Below are positions 46,998 through 55,666 of a stretch of 64,000 bases of DNA, in pieces. Location of the stretch: the NCBI RefSeq assembly GCF_019933235.1, contig NZ_CP082945.1, forward strand, positions 5,679,501 through 5,743,500, in the 5' to 3' direction. The notes beneath the pieces were generated by a model. That model saw only the letters and a list, made by a program, of their open reading frames with translations. It was not told the origin of the DNA and ran no database searches. The position numbers were made by a program, and so were the translations under genes. The stretch's first letter is position 1. Each line of letters opens with the position of its first letter. The stretch comes from Streptomyces angustmyceticus (GTDB taxonomy: Bacteria > Actinomycetota > Actinomycetes > Streptomycetales > Streptomycetaceae).

Positions 46998-48410
46998 GTG
47001 ACCGCAGAGGCCGTCCAGGCAGCCGCGCCCCGCCCCGCCGAGGCCACCTCGGCCTCCGCCCCGCCGAACGGCGAAGGTCCCCTGCGGATAGCCATGCTCA
47101 CGTACAAGGGGAACCCGTTCTGCGGCGGACAGGGCGTCTACGTCCGCCACCTCTCGCGCGAACTGGCCCGCCTCGGCCACACCGTCGAGGTCATCGGCGC
47201 CCAGCCCTACCCCGTCCTCGACGACGGGGTGACCCTGACCGAGCTGCCCAGCCTGGACCTCTACCGCCAGCCGGACCCGTTCCGCACGCCGAAGCCCGGC
47301 GAGTACCGCGACTGGATCGACGCTCTTGAGGTCGGCACGATGTGGACCGGCGGCTTCCCCGAGCCGCTGACCTTCTCCCTGCGGGCCCGGCGTCACCTCG
47401 CCGCCCGCCGCGGCCAGTTCGACGTCGTCCACGACAACCAGACCCTCGGCTACGGCCTGCTCGGCGGCCCCGGCGCGCTCGGCGCCCCGCTGGTCACCAC
47501 CATCCACCACCCCATCACCGTCGACCGGCGCCTCGATCTGGAGGCCGCCGACGGCTGGAAGCGCCGCGCCTCGGTGCGCCGCTGGTACGGCTTCACCCGC
47601 ATGCAGAAGCGCGTCGCCCGGCGGCTGCCGTCGGTGCTGACCGTCTCCGGCTCCTCCCGCCAGGAGATCGTCGACGACCTCGGGGTGTCCGCGGGACGGA
47701 TCCACGTCGTCCATATCGGCGCCGACACCGACCTGTTCTCGCCGGACGCCTCGGTGGCCGAGGTGCCGGGCCGGATCGTCACCACCTCCAGCGCCGACGT
47801 GCCCCTCAAGGGACTGATCCACCTGGTCGAGGCGCTCGCCAAGGTGCGCACCGAGAACCCCGACGCGCATCTGGTGGTCGTCGGCAAGCGCGCCGACGAC
47901 GGCCCGGTGGCCGCCGCCATCGAACGGCTCGGCCTGTCCGGCGCCATCGAGTTCGTCAAGGGCATCACCGACGGCGAACTCGTCGACCTGGTGCGCAGCG
48001 CCCAGATCGCCTGCGTCCCCTCCCTCTACGAGGGCTTCTCGCTGCCCGCGGCCGAGGCGATGGCCACCGGCACCCCGCTGCTGGCCACCACCGGCGGCGC
48101 CATCCCCGAGGTCGCCGGGCCGGACGGCGAGACCTGCCTCGCGGTGCCGCCGGGCGACGCCGGCGCGCTGGCGGCCGGACTGCTGCGGCTCCTGGGCGAC
48201 GAGACGCTGCGCCGGCGGCTCGGCGCGGCCGGCCGGGAACGGGTGCTGGCCCGCTTCACCTGGCGCCAGGCCGCCATCGGCACCGCCGAGCGCTACCGCG
48301 AGGCCATCGCCCTCCAGGGCGGCCGGGCCGCCGCCCGGACCTCCCCGCGGGCCGCGTCCGCGGGGACCGCCGGCGCCGCGCCCGCGCCGACCACCGCCGG
48401 GCACGTCTGA
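46998..48410 (+). CDS. GT4 family glycosyltransferase
   Basis: Retaining GT-B glycosyltransferase of 470 aa. The N-terminal acceptor domain opens IAMLTYKGNPFCGGQGVYVRHL; the donor domain carries VVGKRADDG, GITDGELVDLVRSAQIACVPSLYEGFSLPAAEAMA (Glu-rich nucleotide-sugar motif E-x7-E) and TTGGAIPEV. Mycobacterial relatives such as Rv0225 sit near the Rv0223c aldehyde dehydrogenase. GTG 46998 has AAGGGGG upstream and lies after the KstR motif; the longer frame from 46857 would place the operator inside the gene. First gene of an operon with a methyltransferase and a toroid protein. Acceptor unknown. Confidence 0.85.
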   Translation: MTAEAVQAAAPRPAEATSASAPPNGEGPLRIAMLTYKGNPFCGGQGVYVRHLSRELARLGHTVEVIGAQPYPVLDDGVTLTELPSLDLYRQPDPFRTPKPGEYRDWIDALEVGTMWTGGFPEPLTFSLRARRHLAARRGQFDVVHDNQTLGYGLLGGPGALGAPLVTTIHHPITVDRRLDLEAADGWKRRASVRRWYGFTRMQKRVARRLPSVLTVSGSSRQEIVDDLGVSAGRIHVVHIGADTDLFSPDASVAEVPGRIVTTSSADVPLKGLIHLVEALAKVRTENPDAHLVVVGKRADDGPVAAAIERLGLSGAIEFVKGITDGELVDLVRSAQIACVPSLYEGFSLPAAEAMATGTPLLATTGGAIPEVAGPDGETCLAVPPGDAGALAAGLLRLLGDETLRRRLGAAGRERVLARFTWRQAAIGTAERYREAIALQGGRAAARTSPRAASAGTAGAAPAPTTAGHV

Positions 48411-48481
48411 TACCGCCGCCCGGCCCGCAGTTCCCTCCGCAGCCACCACCGCCACCCACCGCCGGACGAAAGCAGAACGCC

Positions 48482-49420
48482 GTGCTGACCGTCGACTTTT
48501 CCCGCTTCCCGCTCGCTCCGGGCGACCGCGTGCTCGACCTGGGGTGCGGCGCCGGCCGGCACGCCTTCGAGTGCTACCGGCGCGGCGCGCAGGTCGTCGC
48601 CCTGGACCAGAACGGCGACGAGATCCGCGAAGTCGCCAAGTGGTTCGCCGCGATGGAGGAGGCGGGCGAGGCCCCGGCGGGTGCCTCCGCCACCGCCATG
48701 GAGGGCGACGCGCTGAACCTGCCGTTCCCCGACGACAGCTTCGACGTCGTGATCATCTCCGAGGTCATGGAGCACATCCCGGACGACAAGGGAGTGCTCG
48801 CCGAGATGGTCCGGGTGCTGCGTCCCGGCGGCCGGATCGCCGTCACGGTCCCGCGCTACGGCCCCGAGAAGGTCTGCTGGGCGCTCAGCGACGCCTACCA
48901 CGAGGTCGAGGGCGGCCACATCCGCATCTACCGCGGCGACGAACTCCTCGGCAAGATGCGGGAGGCCGGGCTGGAGCCGTACGGCACCCACCACGCCCAC
49001 GGGCTGCACAGTCCCTACTGGTGGCTCAAATGCGCCTTCGGGGTGGACAACGACAAGGCGCTGCCGGTGCAGGCGTACCACAAGCTCCTGGTCTGGGACA
49101 TCATGAAGAAGCCGCTGGCCACCCGGCTCGCCGAGCGGGCCCTCAACCCCGTCATCGGCAAGAGCTTCGTCGTCTACGCCACCAAGCCGCACCTTCCGGA
49201 GCCGGGCGCCGCAGAGCCGGCCGCCACCGCGGAGAGCGAGCCCGCCGAGCCCGCCGCCGCGGCCGCGAAGCCGGCGCCCGCTTCCTCCGCCCCGGCCAAG
49301 CCCGCCCGGAGCGCCACGTCCGGTGCCAAGTCCGGTGCCAGGACCGGTGCCAAGAAGGCCGCGGGCGCCACGCCGGCCGCCAAGTCCGCCGCCAAGAACT
49401 CCGCCGGGGCCGCCAAGTGA
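48482..49420 (+). CDS. class I methyltransferase with lysine/alanine-rich histone-like tail
   Basis: Protein of 312 aa. SAM-binding motif I VLDLGCGAGRHAFE (residue about 17), VVALDQNGDE, then DSFDVVIISEVMEHIPDD and VRVLRPGGRIAVTVP: a Methyltransf_11/25 enzyme. The block YWWLKCAFGVDNDKALPVQAYHKLL may bind the acceptor. The last 75 residues are low complexity, Ala/Pro/Glu then Lys/Ala/Ser (GAKSGARTGAKKAAG), like an H1-type basic tail and partly encoded by 12-base repeats. GTG 48482 is the start; the TGA overlaps the next GTG (GTGA). Acceptor unknown. Confidence 0.83.
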   Translation: MLTVDFSRFPLAPGDRVLDLGCGAGRHAFECYRRGAQVVALDQNGDEIREVAKWFAAMEEAGEAPAGASATAMEGDALNLPFPDDSFDVVIISEVMEHIPDDKGVLAEMVRVLRPGGRIAVTVPRYGPEKVCWALSDAYHEVEGGHIRIYRGDELLGKMREAGLEPYGTHHAHGLHSPYWWLKCAFGVDNDKALPVQAYHKLLVWDIMKKPLATRLAERALNPVIGKSFVVYATKPHLPEPGAAEPAATAESEPAEPAAAAAKPAPASSAPAKPARSATSGAKSGARTGAKKAAGATPAAKSAAKNSAGAAK

Positions 49421-50487
49421 CAAGTCCCGGGCGTACCGAACGGCTCGTTCTGCCGGGGGTCCTCACGGCCGAACAGGCGGCCCGCACGGTCGCCGGCATC
49501 CTCGCGGTGCAGCGCTCCGACGGCGCGATCCCCTGGTTCCGGGGCCACCACCTCGACCCGTGGGACCACACCGAGGCCGCCATGGCCCTGGACGCGGCCG
49601 GCGAACACGAGCGTGCCGAGGCCGCGTACGACTGGCTGGTGCGCCACCAGAACCCGGACGGTTCCTGGTACGCGGCCTACGCCGACGGCGATGCCGAGGC
49701 CCCCACCGACCGCGGCCGGGAGACCAACTTCTGCGCCTACCTCGCGGTCGGCGTCTGGCACCACTACCTGTCCACCGGCGACGAGACCTTCCTCGACCGC
49801 ATGTGGCCCGCGGTGCACGCCGCGGTCACCTTCGTGCTGGAACTCCAGCAGCCCGGCGGGGAGATCGGCTGGAAGCGCGAGGACGACGGCACGCCCGTCA
49901 CCGAGGCGCTGCTGACCGGCTCGTCCTCCGTCTACCAGGCGCTGCGCTGCGCGCTCGCCCTCGCCGAGCAGCGCGAGGAGCCGCAGCCCGACTGGGAACT
50001 GGCGGTCGGCAGCCTCGGCCATGCGATACGCAGCCACCCCGAGCGGTTCCTCGACAAGTCCCGCTACTCCATGGACTGGTACTACCCGGTCCTGGGCGGC
50101 GCGGTCCGCGGCGCACAGGCCCGTGAGCGCATCGACGCGGAGTGGGAGAACTTCGTCGTGCCCGGCCTGGGCGTGCGCTGTGTGCTGCCCAACCCCTGGG
50201 TCACCGGCGGGGAGAGCGCGGAACTGGCGCTGGCGCTGTGGGCGATGGGGGAGTCCGAGCGGGCCGTGCAGATCCTCAAGTGGATCCAGCACCTCCGCGC
50301 CGAGGACGGTATGTACTGGACCGGCTACGTCTTCGACGACGACGCGATCTGGCCACGTGAACTCACCTCCTGGACGGCCGGTTCGCTGCTGCTGGCGGTG
50401 GCCGCCCTGGGCGGCGACGAGGCCACCACCTCGGTCTTCGGGGGCGAGCGGCTGCCGACCGGACTCGACCCGGACTGCTGCCGGTAG
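49417..50487 (+). CDS. prenyltransferase/squalene-oxidase-repeat (alpha/alpha-toroid) protein
   Basis: Cytoplasmic protein of 356 aa with repeated toroid units: ILAVQRSDGAIPWFRGHHLDPWDHTEAAMALDAAGEHERAEAAYDWLV, NPDGSWYAAY, MWPAVHAAVTFVLELQQPGGEIGW, YYPVLGGAVRG, ILKWIQHLRAEDGMYWTGYVFDDDAIWP (quoted in separate blocks). Architecture resembles glucoamylase-like or cyclase barrels; an acidic pair in DDDAIWPRE could be catalytic, but no family activity is known to me. No signal peptide, unlike the toroid at 41112. Its GTG overlaps the methyltransferase stop. Third gene of the KstR-linked operon. Confidence 0.78.
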   Translation: MTSPGRTERLVLPGVLTAEQAARTVAGILAVQRSDGAIPWFRGHHLDPWDHTEAAMALDAAGEHERAEAAYDWLVRHQNPDGSWYAAYADGDAEAPTDRGRETNFCAYLAVGVWHHYLSTGDETFLDRMWPAVHAAVTFVLELQQPGGEIGWKREDDGTPVTEALLTGSSSVYQALRCALALAEQREEPQPDWELAVGSLGHAIRSHPERFLDKSRYSMDWYYPVLGGAVRGAQARERIDAEWENFVVPGLGVRCVLPNPWVTGGESAELALALWAMGESERAVQILKWIQHLRAEDGMYWTGYVFDDDAIWPRELTSWTAGSLLLAVAALGGDEATTSVFGGERLPTGLDPDCCR

Positions 50488-50550
50488 GGGGCGGCGAGAA
50501 CGCGCCAGAAGGGGAGGAAGAGCCGTGGCGGGCGCACTACTGTGCGACGC

Positions 50551-51354
50551 ATGACACTCCAAGGCTCCCTCACCCACGAGGAATACTGCGCCGCGCTCCT
50601 CGCCGAGACCGACAGGTTCCGGGAGATCGTGCGGAAGGCCGATCTCTCGGCGACCGTGCCGACCTGCCCCGACTGGACGCTGGCCGACCTCGCCCGGCAC
50701 GTGGGCGGCGCGCACCGCTGGACCGGCGCGATCGTCACCACCCGCGCGTCGGAGAGCGTCGACCCCGCGGACGTCCCCGGGGGCGCCGGACCCGAGGGCG
50801 AGGACGCGGCGGCGCTCGACGCCTGGCTGGCGGAGGGCGTCGAGCAGACCGTGGCCGCGCTGCGCGAGGCCGGCCCCGACGCGGAGGTCTGGAGCTGGAC
50901 GACGGCCCGGAACACGGGGTTCTGGGTCCGCCGGATGGTCCATGAGACCGTCGTCCACCGGGCCGATGCCGCCCTCACCGCCGGCGTCCCCTTCGAGGTC
51001 CCCGCGCCGGTCGCCGCGGACTGTCTGGAGGAGTGGCTGCAGATCGGCGAACTGCCGATGGTGGTGGCCCGCTTCGCCGAGCGCGGCGGAAACCTGCTCG
51101 GCGAGGGCCGGACGATCCACGTCCACGCCACCGACGCCCCGCCCGGCCTGAACGCCGAGTGGCTGCTCGACCTCACGGGCGAGGCGCCCACCCACCGCCG
51201 CACCCACGAAAAGGCCGCGGTCGCGCTGCGCGGCCCCCTCACCGACGTCCTCCAGGTCCTCTACCGCCGGCTGCCCGCCGACAGTGACCGCGTCGAGGTG
51301 CTGGGCGAGCGCGCCCTGCTCGACCGGTGGCTGGAGTGGGCGACCTTCGGGTGA
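50551..51354 (+). CDS. mycothiol-dependent maleylpyruvate isomerase family protein
   Basis: Protein of 267 aa with the DinB-like four-helix N-terminal domain (FREIVRKADLSATVPTCPDWTLADLARHVGGAHRW; family metal/thiol motif His in RHVGGAH and VHETVVHRADA) and a C-terminal SCP2-like or MDMPI-C domain. The family uses mycothiol for isomerisation or detoxification. ATG 50551 follows the toroid gene by 63 bases in the same direction, so it may be the fourth operon member. Substrate unknown. Confidence 0.85.
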   Translation: MTLQGSLTHEEYCAALLAETDRFREIVRKADLSATVPTCPDWTLADLARHVGGAHRWTGAIVTTRASESVDPADVPGGAGPEGEDAAALDAWLAEGVEQTVAALREAGPDAEVWSWTTARNTGFWVRRMVHETVVHRADAALTAGVPFEVPAPVAADCLEEWLQIGELPMVVARFAERGGNLLGEGRTIHVHATDAPPGLNAEWLLDLTGEAPTHRRTHEKAAVALRGPLTDVLQVLYRRLPADSDRVEVLGERALLDRWLEWATFG

Positions 51355-51369
51355 ACGGACCCGCCCCGG

Positions 51370-52380
51370 TCAGGAGTTGAGCTCGGCCAGGACCCGCAGC
51401 GTGTGCGGGTCCTGGGCGGTGACCAGCAGGTCGGTGACCGGCCCGGTGCGCCACAGCTCCAGGCGTTCGGCGATGCGGGCGCGCGGGCCGACCAGGGAGA
51501 TCTCGTCGGCGAAGGCGTCCGGCACGGCGCGGACGGCCTCCTCCCTGCGGCCTTCGAGGAACAGCCGCTGCACCCGCCGGGCCGCCTCCTCGAAGCCCAT
51601 CCGTGCCATCAGGTCGGCGTGGAAGTTCCTGGCGGCGTGCCCCATCCCGCCGATGTAGAAGCCGAGCATCGCCTTGACCGGCGCCAGCCCTTCGGCGAGG
51701 TCGTCGCAGACCACGGCGCGCGCCATCGGCGCGACGAGGAACCCGTCCGGGGCGTCCGCCAGCGACGCCCGGTAGACGTCGGTGCGCTGCGGTGACCAGT
51801 ACAGCGGCAGCCAGCCGTCCGCGATCCGGCTGGTCTGGGCGATGTTCTTGGGGCCCTCGGCACCCAGGAGGAGCGGGAGGTCCGCCCGCAGCGGGTGGGT
51901 GATGGGCTTGAGGGGTTTGCCGAGGCCGGTGCCGTCCGCGCCGCGGTAGGGGTGCGGGTGGAAGAGCCCGTCCGAGGCCACCGGCCCCTCCCGGCGCAGG
52001 ACTTGGCGGATCACGTCCACGTACTCGCGGGTGGCCGTGAGCGGGCTCTTGGGGAACGGCCGCCCGTACCACCCCTCGACGACCTGCGGCCCGGACAGCC
52101 CCAGGCCCAGCAGCAGCCGCCCGCCGCTGAGGTGGTCGAGGGTCAGGGCGTGCATCGCGGTGGCGGTGGGGGTGCGGGCCGCCATCTGCGCGATACCGGT
52201 GCCCAGTTTGATGCGGGAGGTGTGGGCGGCGATCCAGGTGAGCGCGGTGAAGGCGTCCGAGCCCCAGGACTCCGCGGTCCACACCGAGTCGTAGCCCAGC
52301 CGCTCGGCCTCGCGGGCGAGTTCGAGGTGCCGGGGGTCCGGGCCGCGTCCCCAGTAGCCCAGGTGCAGACCGAGTCGCAT
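51370..52380 (-). CDS. LLM-class F420-dependent oxidoreductase
   Basis: TIM-barrel flavin/F420 enzyme of 336 aa. Landmarks: MRLGLHLGYWGRGPDPRHLELAREAERLGYDSVWTAE at the N-terminus, LGTGIAQMAARTPTATAMHALTLDHLSGGRLLLGLGLSG, and GGMGHAARNFHADL (quoted in parts). These match mycobacterial F420-dependent oxidoreductases. Reaction unknown; several relatives act on lipid or steroid-like substrates. ATG 52380 has GGGAGG 8 bases upstream. A palindrome lies at 52417-52431, but no KstR motif. Confidence 0.88.
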   Translation of the reverse strand: MRLGLHLGYWGRGPDPRHLELAREAERLGYDSVWTAESWGSDAFTALTWIAAHTSRIKLGTGIAQMAARTPTATAMHALTLDHLSGGRLLLGLGLSGPQVVEGWYGRPFPKSPLTATREYVDVIRQVLRREGPVASDGLFHPHPYRGADGTGLGKPLKPITHPLRADLPLLLGAEGPKNIAQTSRIADGWLPLYWSPQRTDVYRASLADAPDGFLVAPMARAVVCDDLAEGLAPVKAMLGFYIGGMGHAARNFHADLMARMGFEEAARRVQRLFLEGRREEAVRAVPDAFADEISLVGPRARIAERLELWRTGPVTDLLVTAQDPHTLRVLAELNS

Positions 52381-52416
52381 GCTGATCGCCTCCCGAACGC
52401 GGTGACCGCTCACGTG

Positions 52417-52431
52417 CTGACGGTACGTCAG
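52417..52431 (-). promoter_or_regulatory. palindromic operator candidate for the LLM gene
   Basis: CTGACGGTACGTCAG is a perfect dyad (6-base arms, 3-base centre), 37 bases before the start codon. Unlike the KstR sites, so a different regulator is implied. Confidence 0.5.
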
Positions 52432-52532
52432 GTCTGGTGCGTGCGGTGACTGTACGGGCGGGGCGCGGACATGGCAACGGCCCCCCGCCCGTGAGGGCGA
52501 GGGGCCGGGAGCGGACCGCCGGGCGTCCGGTG

Positions 52533-53357
52533 TCAGCCGCGCTGGATACCGGTGGTGTCCTGCAGGACGCCGCGTCGGCCGTCCTGGGTCTGGGCGATCA
52601 GGGCCTGGCCGCGCTGCTCCACCGCGAGGTACCAGGTGCCGGGCGCCAGTTCGGCGATCGGCGCCGGCGAACCGTCCTCGCCGTACAGCGGGCGCGCGAC
52701 GGGCACCGCGAACCAGAACGGCGCGAACTCCGCGGGGGCGCCGGCCGCCGGGGCGGCGCCCATGGGGCCGGCTGCCGCCTGGCCGCCGGCCGTGGCGTCG
52801 GCCCCGGCCTGCTGCTGGCCGTAGGGCTGGCCGGCCTGCGGCTGCTGCTGGCCGCCCGGGTAGCCGTAGCCGTGGTTCGCCTGCTGCTGGGCGCCGGGGT
52901 AGCCGTAACCCGGGTTGGGGCCCGCGCCGTACGGGGCGGCCTGCGGCTTCGGGGCGCTGATCAGGGCGGCCTGGAGCGGCGGCAGGAGCGGCGTGGCGAC
53001 GGCGCCGCCGGCCAGGACCAGGGCGGCGATCAGACCGAGGATCAGACCCGCGCCGACGCTGGGGAAGGAGAAGAGGGTCCACAGTTCCGTCCACGCCGCG
53101 AAGACGGTGAGGGCGACACCGAACTGGGCGAGGTCGAGACCGGCCACCTTGCGCGGCGCCGACTGCGGCAGCGCACGGCCGACGACGATGATCGCCGCGC
53201 CGATCACTCCGGCCAGGTACACGCTCATGAGGAGGTTCAGCGAGTCCCAGGCGTTGGCGGCGGAGAAACTGGCGAGATCGAGGAACGAGGCGATGAACAG
53301 CAACACCGCTGCTCCGATCACCACGCCGTCGCCTCGAGTGAGGGAGCGGATGTTCAC
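52533..53357 (-). CDS. DUF5336 membrane protein
   Basis: Protein of 274 aa. Four membrane helices in the first 140 residues (GVVIGAAVLLFIASFLDLAS, LLMSVYLAGVIGAAIIVVG, FGVALTVFAAWTELWTLF, LILGLIAALVLAGGAVATPL), then a Gln/Gly/Tyr/Pro low-complexity stretch with YGYPGAQQQ-like repeats, then a C-terminal domain ending in WYLAVEQRGQALIAQTQDGRRGVLQDTTGIQRG. It resembles mycobacterial 34-kDa antigen (Rv0954-type) proteins, linked to cell-division or envelope. GTG 53357 follows AAAGGA. Confidence 0.83.
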   Translation of the reverse strand: MNIRSLTRGDGVVIGAAVLLFIASFLDLASFSAANAWDSLNLLMSVYLAGVIGAAIIVVGRALPQSAPRKVAGLDLAQFGVALTVFAAWTELWTLFSFPSVGAGLILGLIAALVLAGGAVATPLLPPLQAALISAPKPQAAPYGAGPNPGYGYPGAQQQANHGYGYPGGQQQPQAGQPYGQQQAGADATAGGQAAAGPMGAAPAAGAPAEFAPFWFAVPVARPLYGEDGSPAPIAELAPGTWYLAVEQRGQALIAQTQDGRRGVLQDTTGIQRG

Positions 53358-53555
53358 GTAAGGGTCCTTTGTCGGTTTCGTGGGTCCGGTCGTCGCTGTC
53401 GCGGTGGCGCAGTGCGGGGCACGGCGGTGGCCACCCATCGTAAAGGGGAACCTATCGCCGGATCCTGTGGGCCGTCCTCTTCGCCGGCCGCGCTATCGGC
53501 GTGCGGTATCGGAGCCGGTATCGGGCGGGTTTCGCGGATGCGGCCGGCGCTCCGG

Positions 53556-54464
53556 TCAGTGCTCCAAGAAGTCCGTAATGCCCTCGGTGATCCCGCGGGC
53601 CGCTTTTTGCCGCCACCGGGCGTCGGTCAATTGCGCGGCGTCCTTCGGATCGCGCATATTGCCGCACTCGAGGAAGACCTTCGGCACCGTGGAGAGGTTG
53701 AGGCCGCCGAGATCGGAACGCACGTCGAGTCCGGTGCCGTCGCCGATGTAATTGGAACGCGCGCTTCCGGTAATCGCGTGGAACCGGTCGGCGAGCCGTT
53801 CGCCCAGCCGCCGCGAGGGCTTCACGATCGCCGCGGTGTCGGCCGGGCCGGCCGTGACGCGCGCGGGCAGGATCACGTGGAAGCCGCGGTTGCCGGCGGC
53901 CGAGCCGTCGGCGTGGAGGGAGAGCGCGGCGTCGGCGTGCGCCCTGTTCCCGATGGCGGCGCGCTTGTCCACGCACGGCCCGTACGAGCGGTCGCCGTCC
54001 TGGGTGAACACGACCTTCGCGCCCGCCTTCTGCAGGAGGGTGCGGGCGCGGCGGGCGACGTCGAGGGTGAAGGAGGCCTCGGCGTAGCCGTCGTCGGTGG
54101 AGGTGCCGGTGGTGTCGCACTCCTTGCGGCTGTTGCCGATGTCGACCTGCCGGGCGATCTCCCGGCCGTGGTCGCGGTTGTGCGGGTTGTGGCCCGGGTC
54201 GATCACCACGACCTTGCCCCGGAGGCTGCCCTGGCCCTTGCCGGGGCCGCTGCCCCGCGAGCCGTGGCCGCCGTCCTCGCCGGCCGGGCGGTGTCCGGTG
54301 CCGTGCCCGGATATGCCGCCGGCCCGCGGCGGTTCGCCGCCGGCGCCCGGTGACCGCCAGACCAGCCAGCCCCCCAGGCCGACGACCGCCACGGCGGCCA
54401 CCACGACGAGGAGGGTGCCGCGCAGGCGGCGGCGGGGCGCGGGGGGTGTACTGCCGTTCGACAC
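53556..54464 (-). CDS. N-acetylmuramoyl-L-alanine amidase (Amidase_3)
   Basis: Cell-wall hydrolase of 302 aa that cuts the muramoyl-L-alanine bond. A signal anchor (LRGTLLVVVAAVAVVGLGGWLVW) and a Gly-rich spacer precede the zinc amidase domain: VVVIDPGHNPHN (first His ligand), GYAEASFTLDVARR (Glu ligand), ALSLHADGSA (second His ligand) and VFLECGNMRDP (catalytic Glu). Length and spacing are like mycobacterial Ami1/Rv3717. The cysteine pair (ECDTT, GPCVDK) is expected to be oxidised. It ends the transcription unit with the methyltransferase gene 19 bases upstream. Confidence 0.9.
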   Translation of the reverse strand: MSNGSTPPAPRRRLRGTLLVVVAAVAVVGLGGWLVWRSPGAGGEPPRAGGISGHGTGHRPAGEDGGHGSRGSGPGKGQGSLRGKVVVIDPGHNPHNRDHGREIARQVDIGNSRKECDTTGTSTDDGYAEASFTLDVARRARTLLQKAGAKVVFTQDGDRSYGPCVDKRAAIGNRAHADAALSLHADGSAAGNRGFHVILPARVTAGPADTAAIVKPSRRLGERLADRFHAITGSARSNYIGDGTGLDVRSDLGGLNLSTVPKVFLECGNMRDPKDAAQLTDARWRQKAARGITEGITDFLEH

Positions 54465-54483
54465 GTCGGCGATGGTAGCCCGC

Positions 54484-55149
54484 TCAGATGCCGGTCCCGG
54501 TCCGCCGCAGGACGCGCAGCGACCCGTGGGCCGAGGTCTCGGTGAAGGCGCCGGACTCCAGGGCCCTGCGGTAGACGCGGTACGGGGCCTGGCCCGTCCA
54601 CTCGTCGACCGGGTCGGGGAACACGTCGTGGATCACCAGCAGCCCGCCGGGCGCGACATGCGGGGCCCAGCCCTCGTAGTCGGCGGTGGCGTGCTCGTCG
54701 GTGTGCCCGCCGTCGATGAAGACCAGGCCGACCGGCGCCTGCCAGACCTTCGCGGCCTGCGGCGACCGGCCCACCAGGGCGATCACCTGGTCCTCCAGGC
54801 CCGCGGCGTACAGGGTGCGGCGGAAGGTGGGCAGGGTGTCCATCCGGCCGACCTCGGGGTCGACGACGGCCGGGTCGTGGTAGTCCCAGCCGGGCTGCTG
54901 CTCCTCGCTGCCCCGGTGGTGGTCGACGGTGACGGCCATGACCCCGGCGGCGCGGGCGGCGTCCGCGAGCAGGATCGTGGACCGGCCGCAGTAGGTGCCG
55001 ACCTCCAGCAGCGGCAGTCCCAGCGCCCCCGCGCCCGCCGCCGCCGCGTACAGCGCGAGGCCCTCGTCCACGGGCATGAAGCCCTTCGCCGCCTCGAACG
55101 CGGCGAGGATCTCCGGCTGCGGAGCGGTCGGAGCCGTGGGAGCGGACAT
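54484..55149 (-). CDS. class I SAM-dependent methyltransferase (Methyltransf_24)
   Basis: Protein of 221 aa. Motif I LPLLEVGTYCGRSTILLADAARAAG (about residue 48), VTVDHHRGSEEQQPGWDYHDP and VFIDGGHTDEHATADYEGW, typical of the Methyltransf_24/CmcI-like group. Nearest analogues methylate mycolate-envelope or secondary metabolites; substrate unknown. ATG 55149 follows AGGAGG-like sequence (caggaggaagcccATG). It is directly followed by the amidase gene. Confidence 0.83.
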   Translation of the reverse strand: MSAPTAPTAPQPEILAAFEAAKGFMPVDEGLALYAAAAGAGALGLPLLEVGTYCGRSTILLADAARAAGVMAVTVDHHRGSEEQQPGWDYHDPAVVDPEVGRMDTLPTFRRTLYAAGLEDQVIALVGRSPQAAKVWQAPVGLVFIDGGHTDEHATADYEGWAPHVAPGGLLVIHDVFPDPVDEWTGQAPYRVYRRALESGAFTETSAHGSLRVLRRTGTGI

Positions 55150-55666
55150 GGGCTTCCTCCTGGTGGTGCGGTCAGGGGGTCATCGTGCCGTACGGGGCGC
55201 GGCGCGCGAGGTGCGGGTCTCCCCTCGCGGACTTCCGGATATCGGAACGGGGTTCCTCATTCCGCACGCCGGACATCCCGGATTCCGCGCGCCGCGCATC
55301 CCGGCCGTTCTCCGCGCCGTTCCTCCCGGCCGTTCCCGCTGTCCGTTCGTGTCGGATACCGCCGGGTTTCCGTCCGCTTCCCGCCGCATTCCCGCCCGTT
55401 CCCGGCCTTTGCCCGCCGCTGGTTTCTCCCGGCGCCGGAAAGCGGCGAATTCGCGTACGGGACGGTGGGCGGGAAGAGAAAGGCGAGGCGCGGCGCCGCG
55501 AACTGCCGGGTACTGCCGCGTCCCGGAATTCACCGAACCGTTTGCGGCGCGTATCCGTGGCGTTCCCCGGGGAATGGCGGACGGCCGCCTGAGGGGGCGG
55601 CGGGGAGGGGGAGCCCGCCCCGGCCGGGTGGCAGTGGACGCGTCGGCAGGGCGCGGGCGGAGGGGG
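55150..55666. other. 517-base stretch without a gene
   Basis: No supported coding region on either strand. The plus strand from about 55230 to 55440 is pyrimidine-rich, with many TTCCCG and TTCCG elements, unlike its surroundings. I see no RNA gene or mobile element. Confidence 0.5.

Noticed and set aside
55150-55666. Hidden gene or RNA in the pyrimidine-rich gap
   Set aside because: No frame has a start with ribosome site and plausible protein on either strand, and no known RNA fold was recognised.
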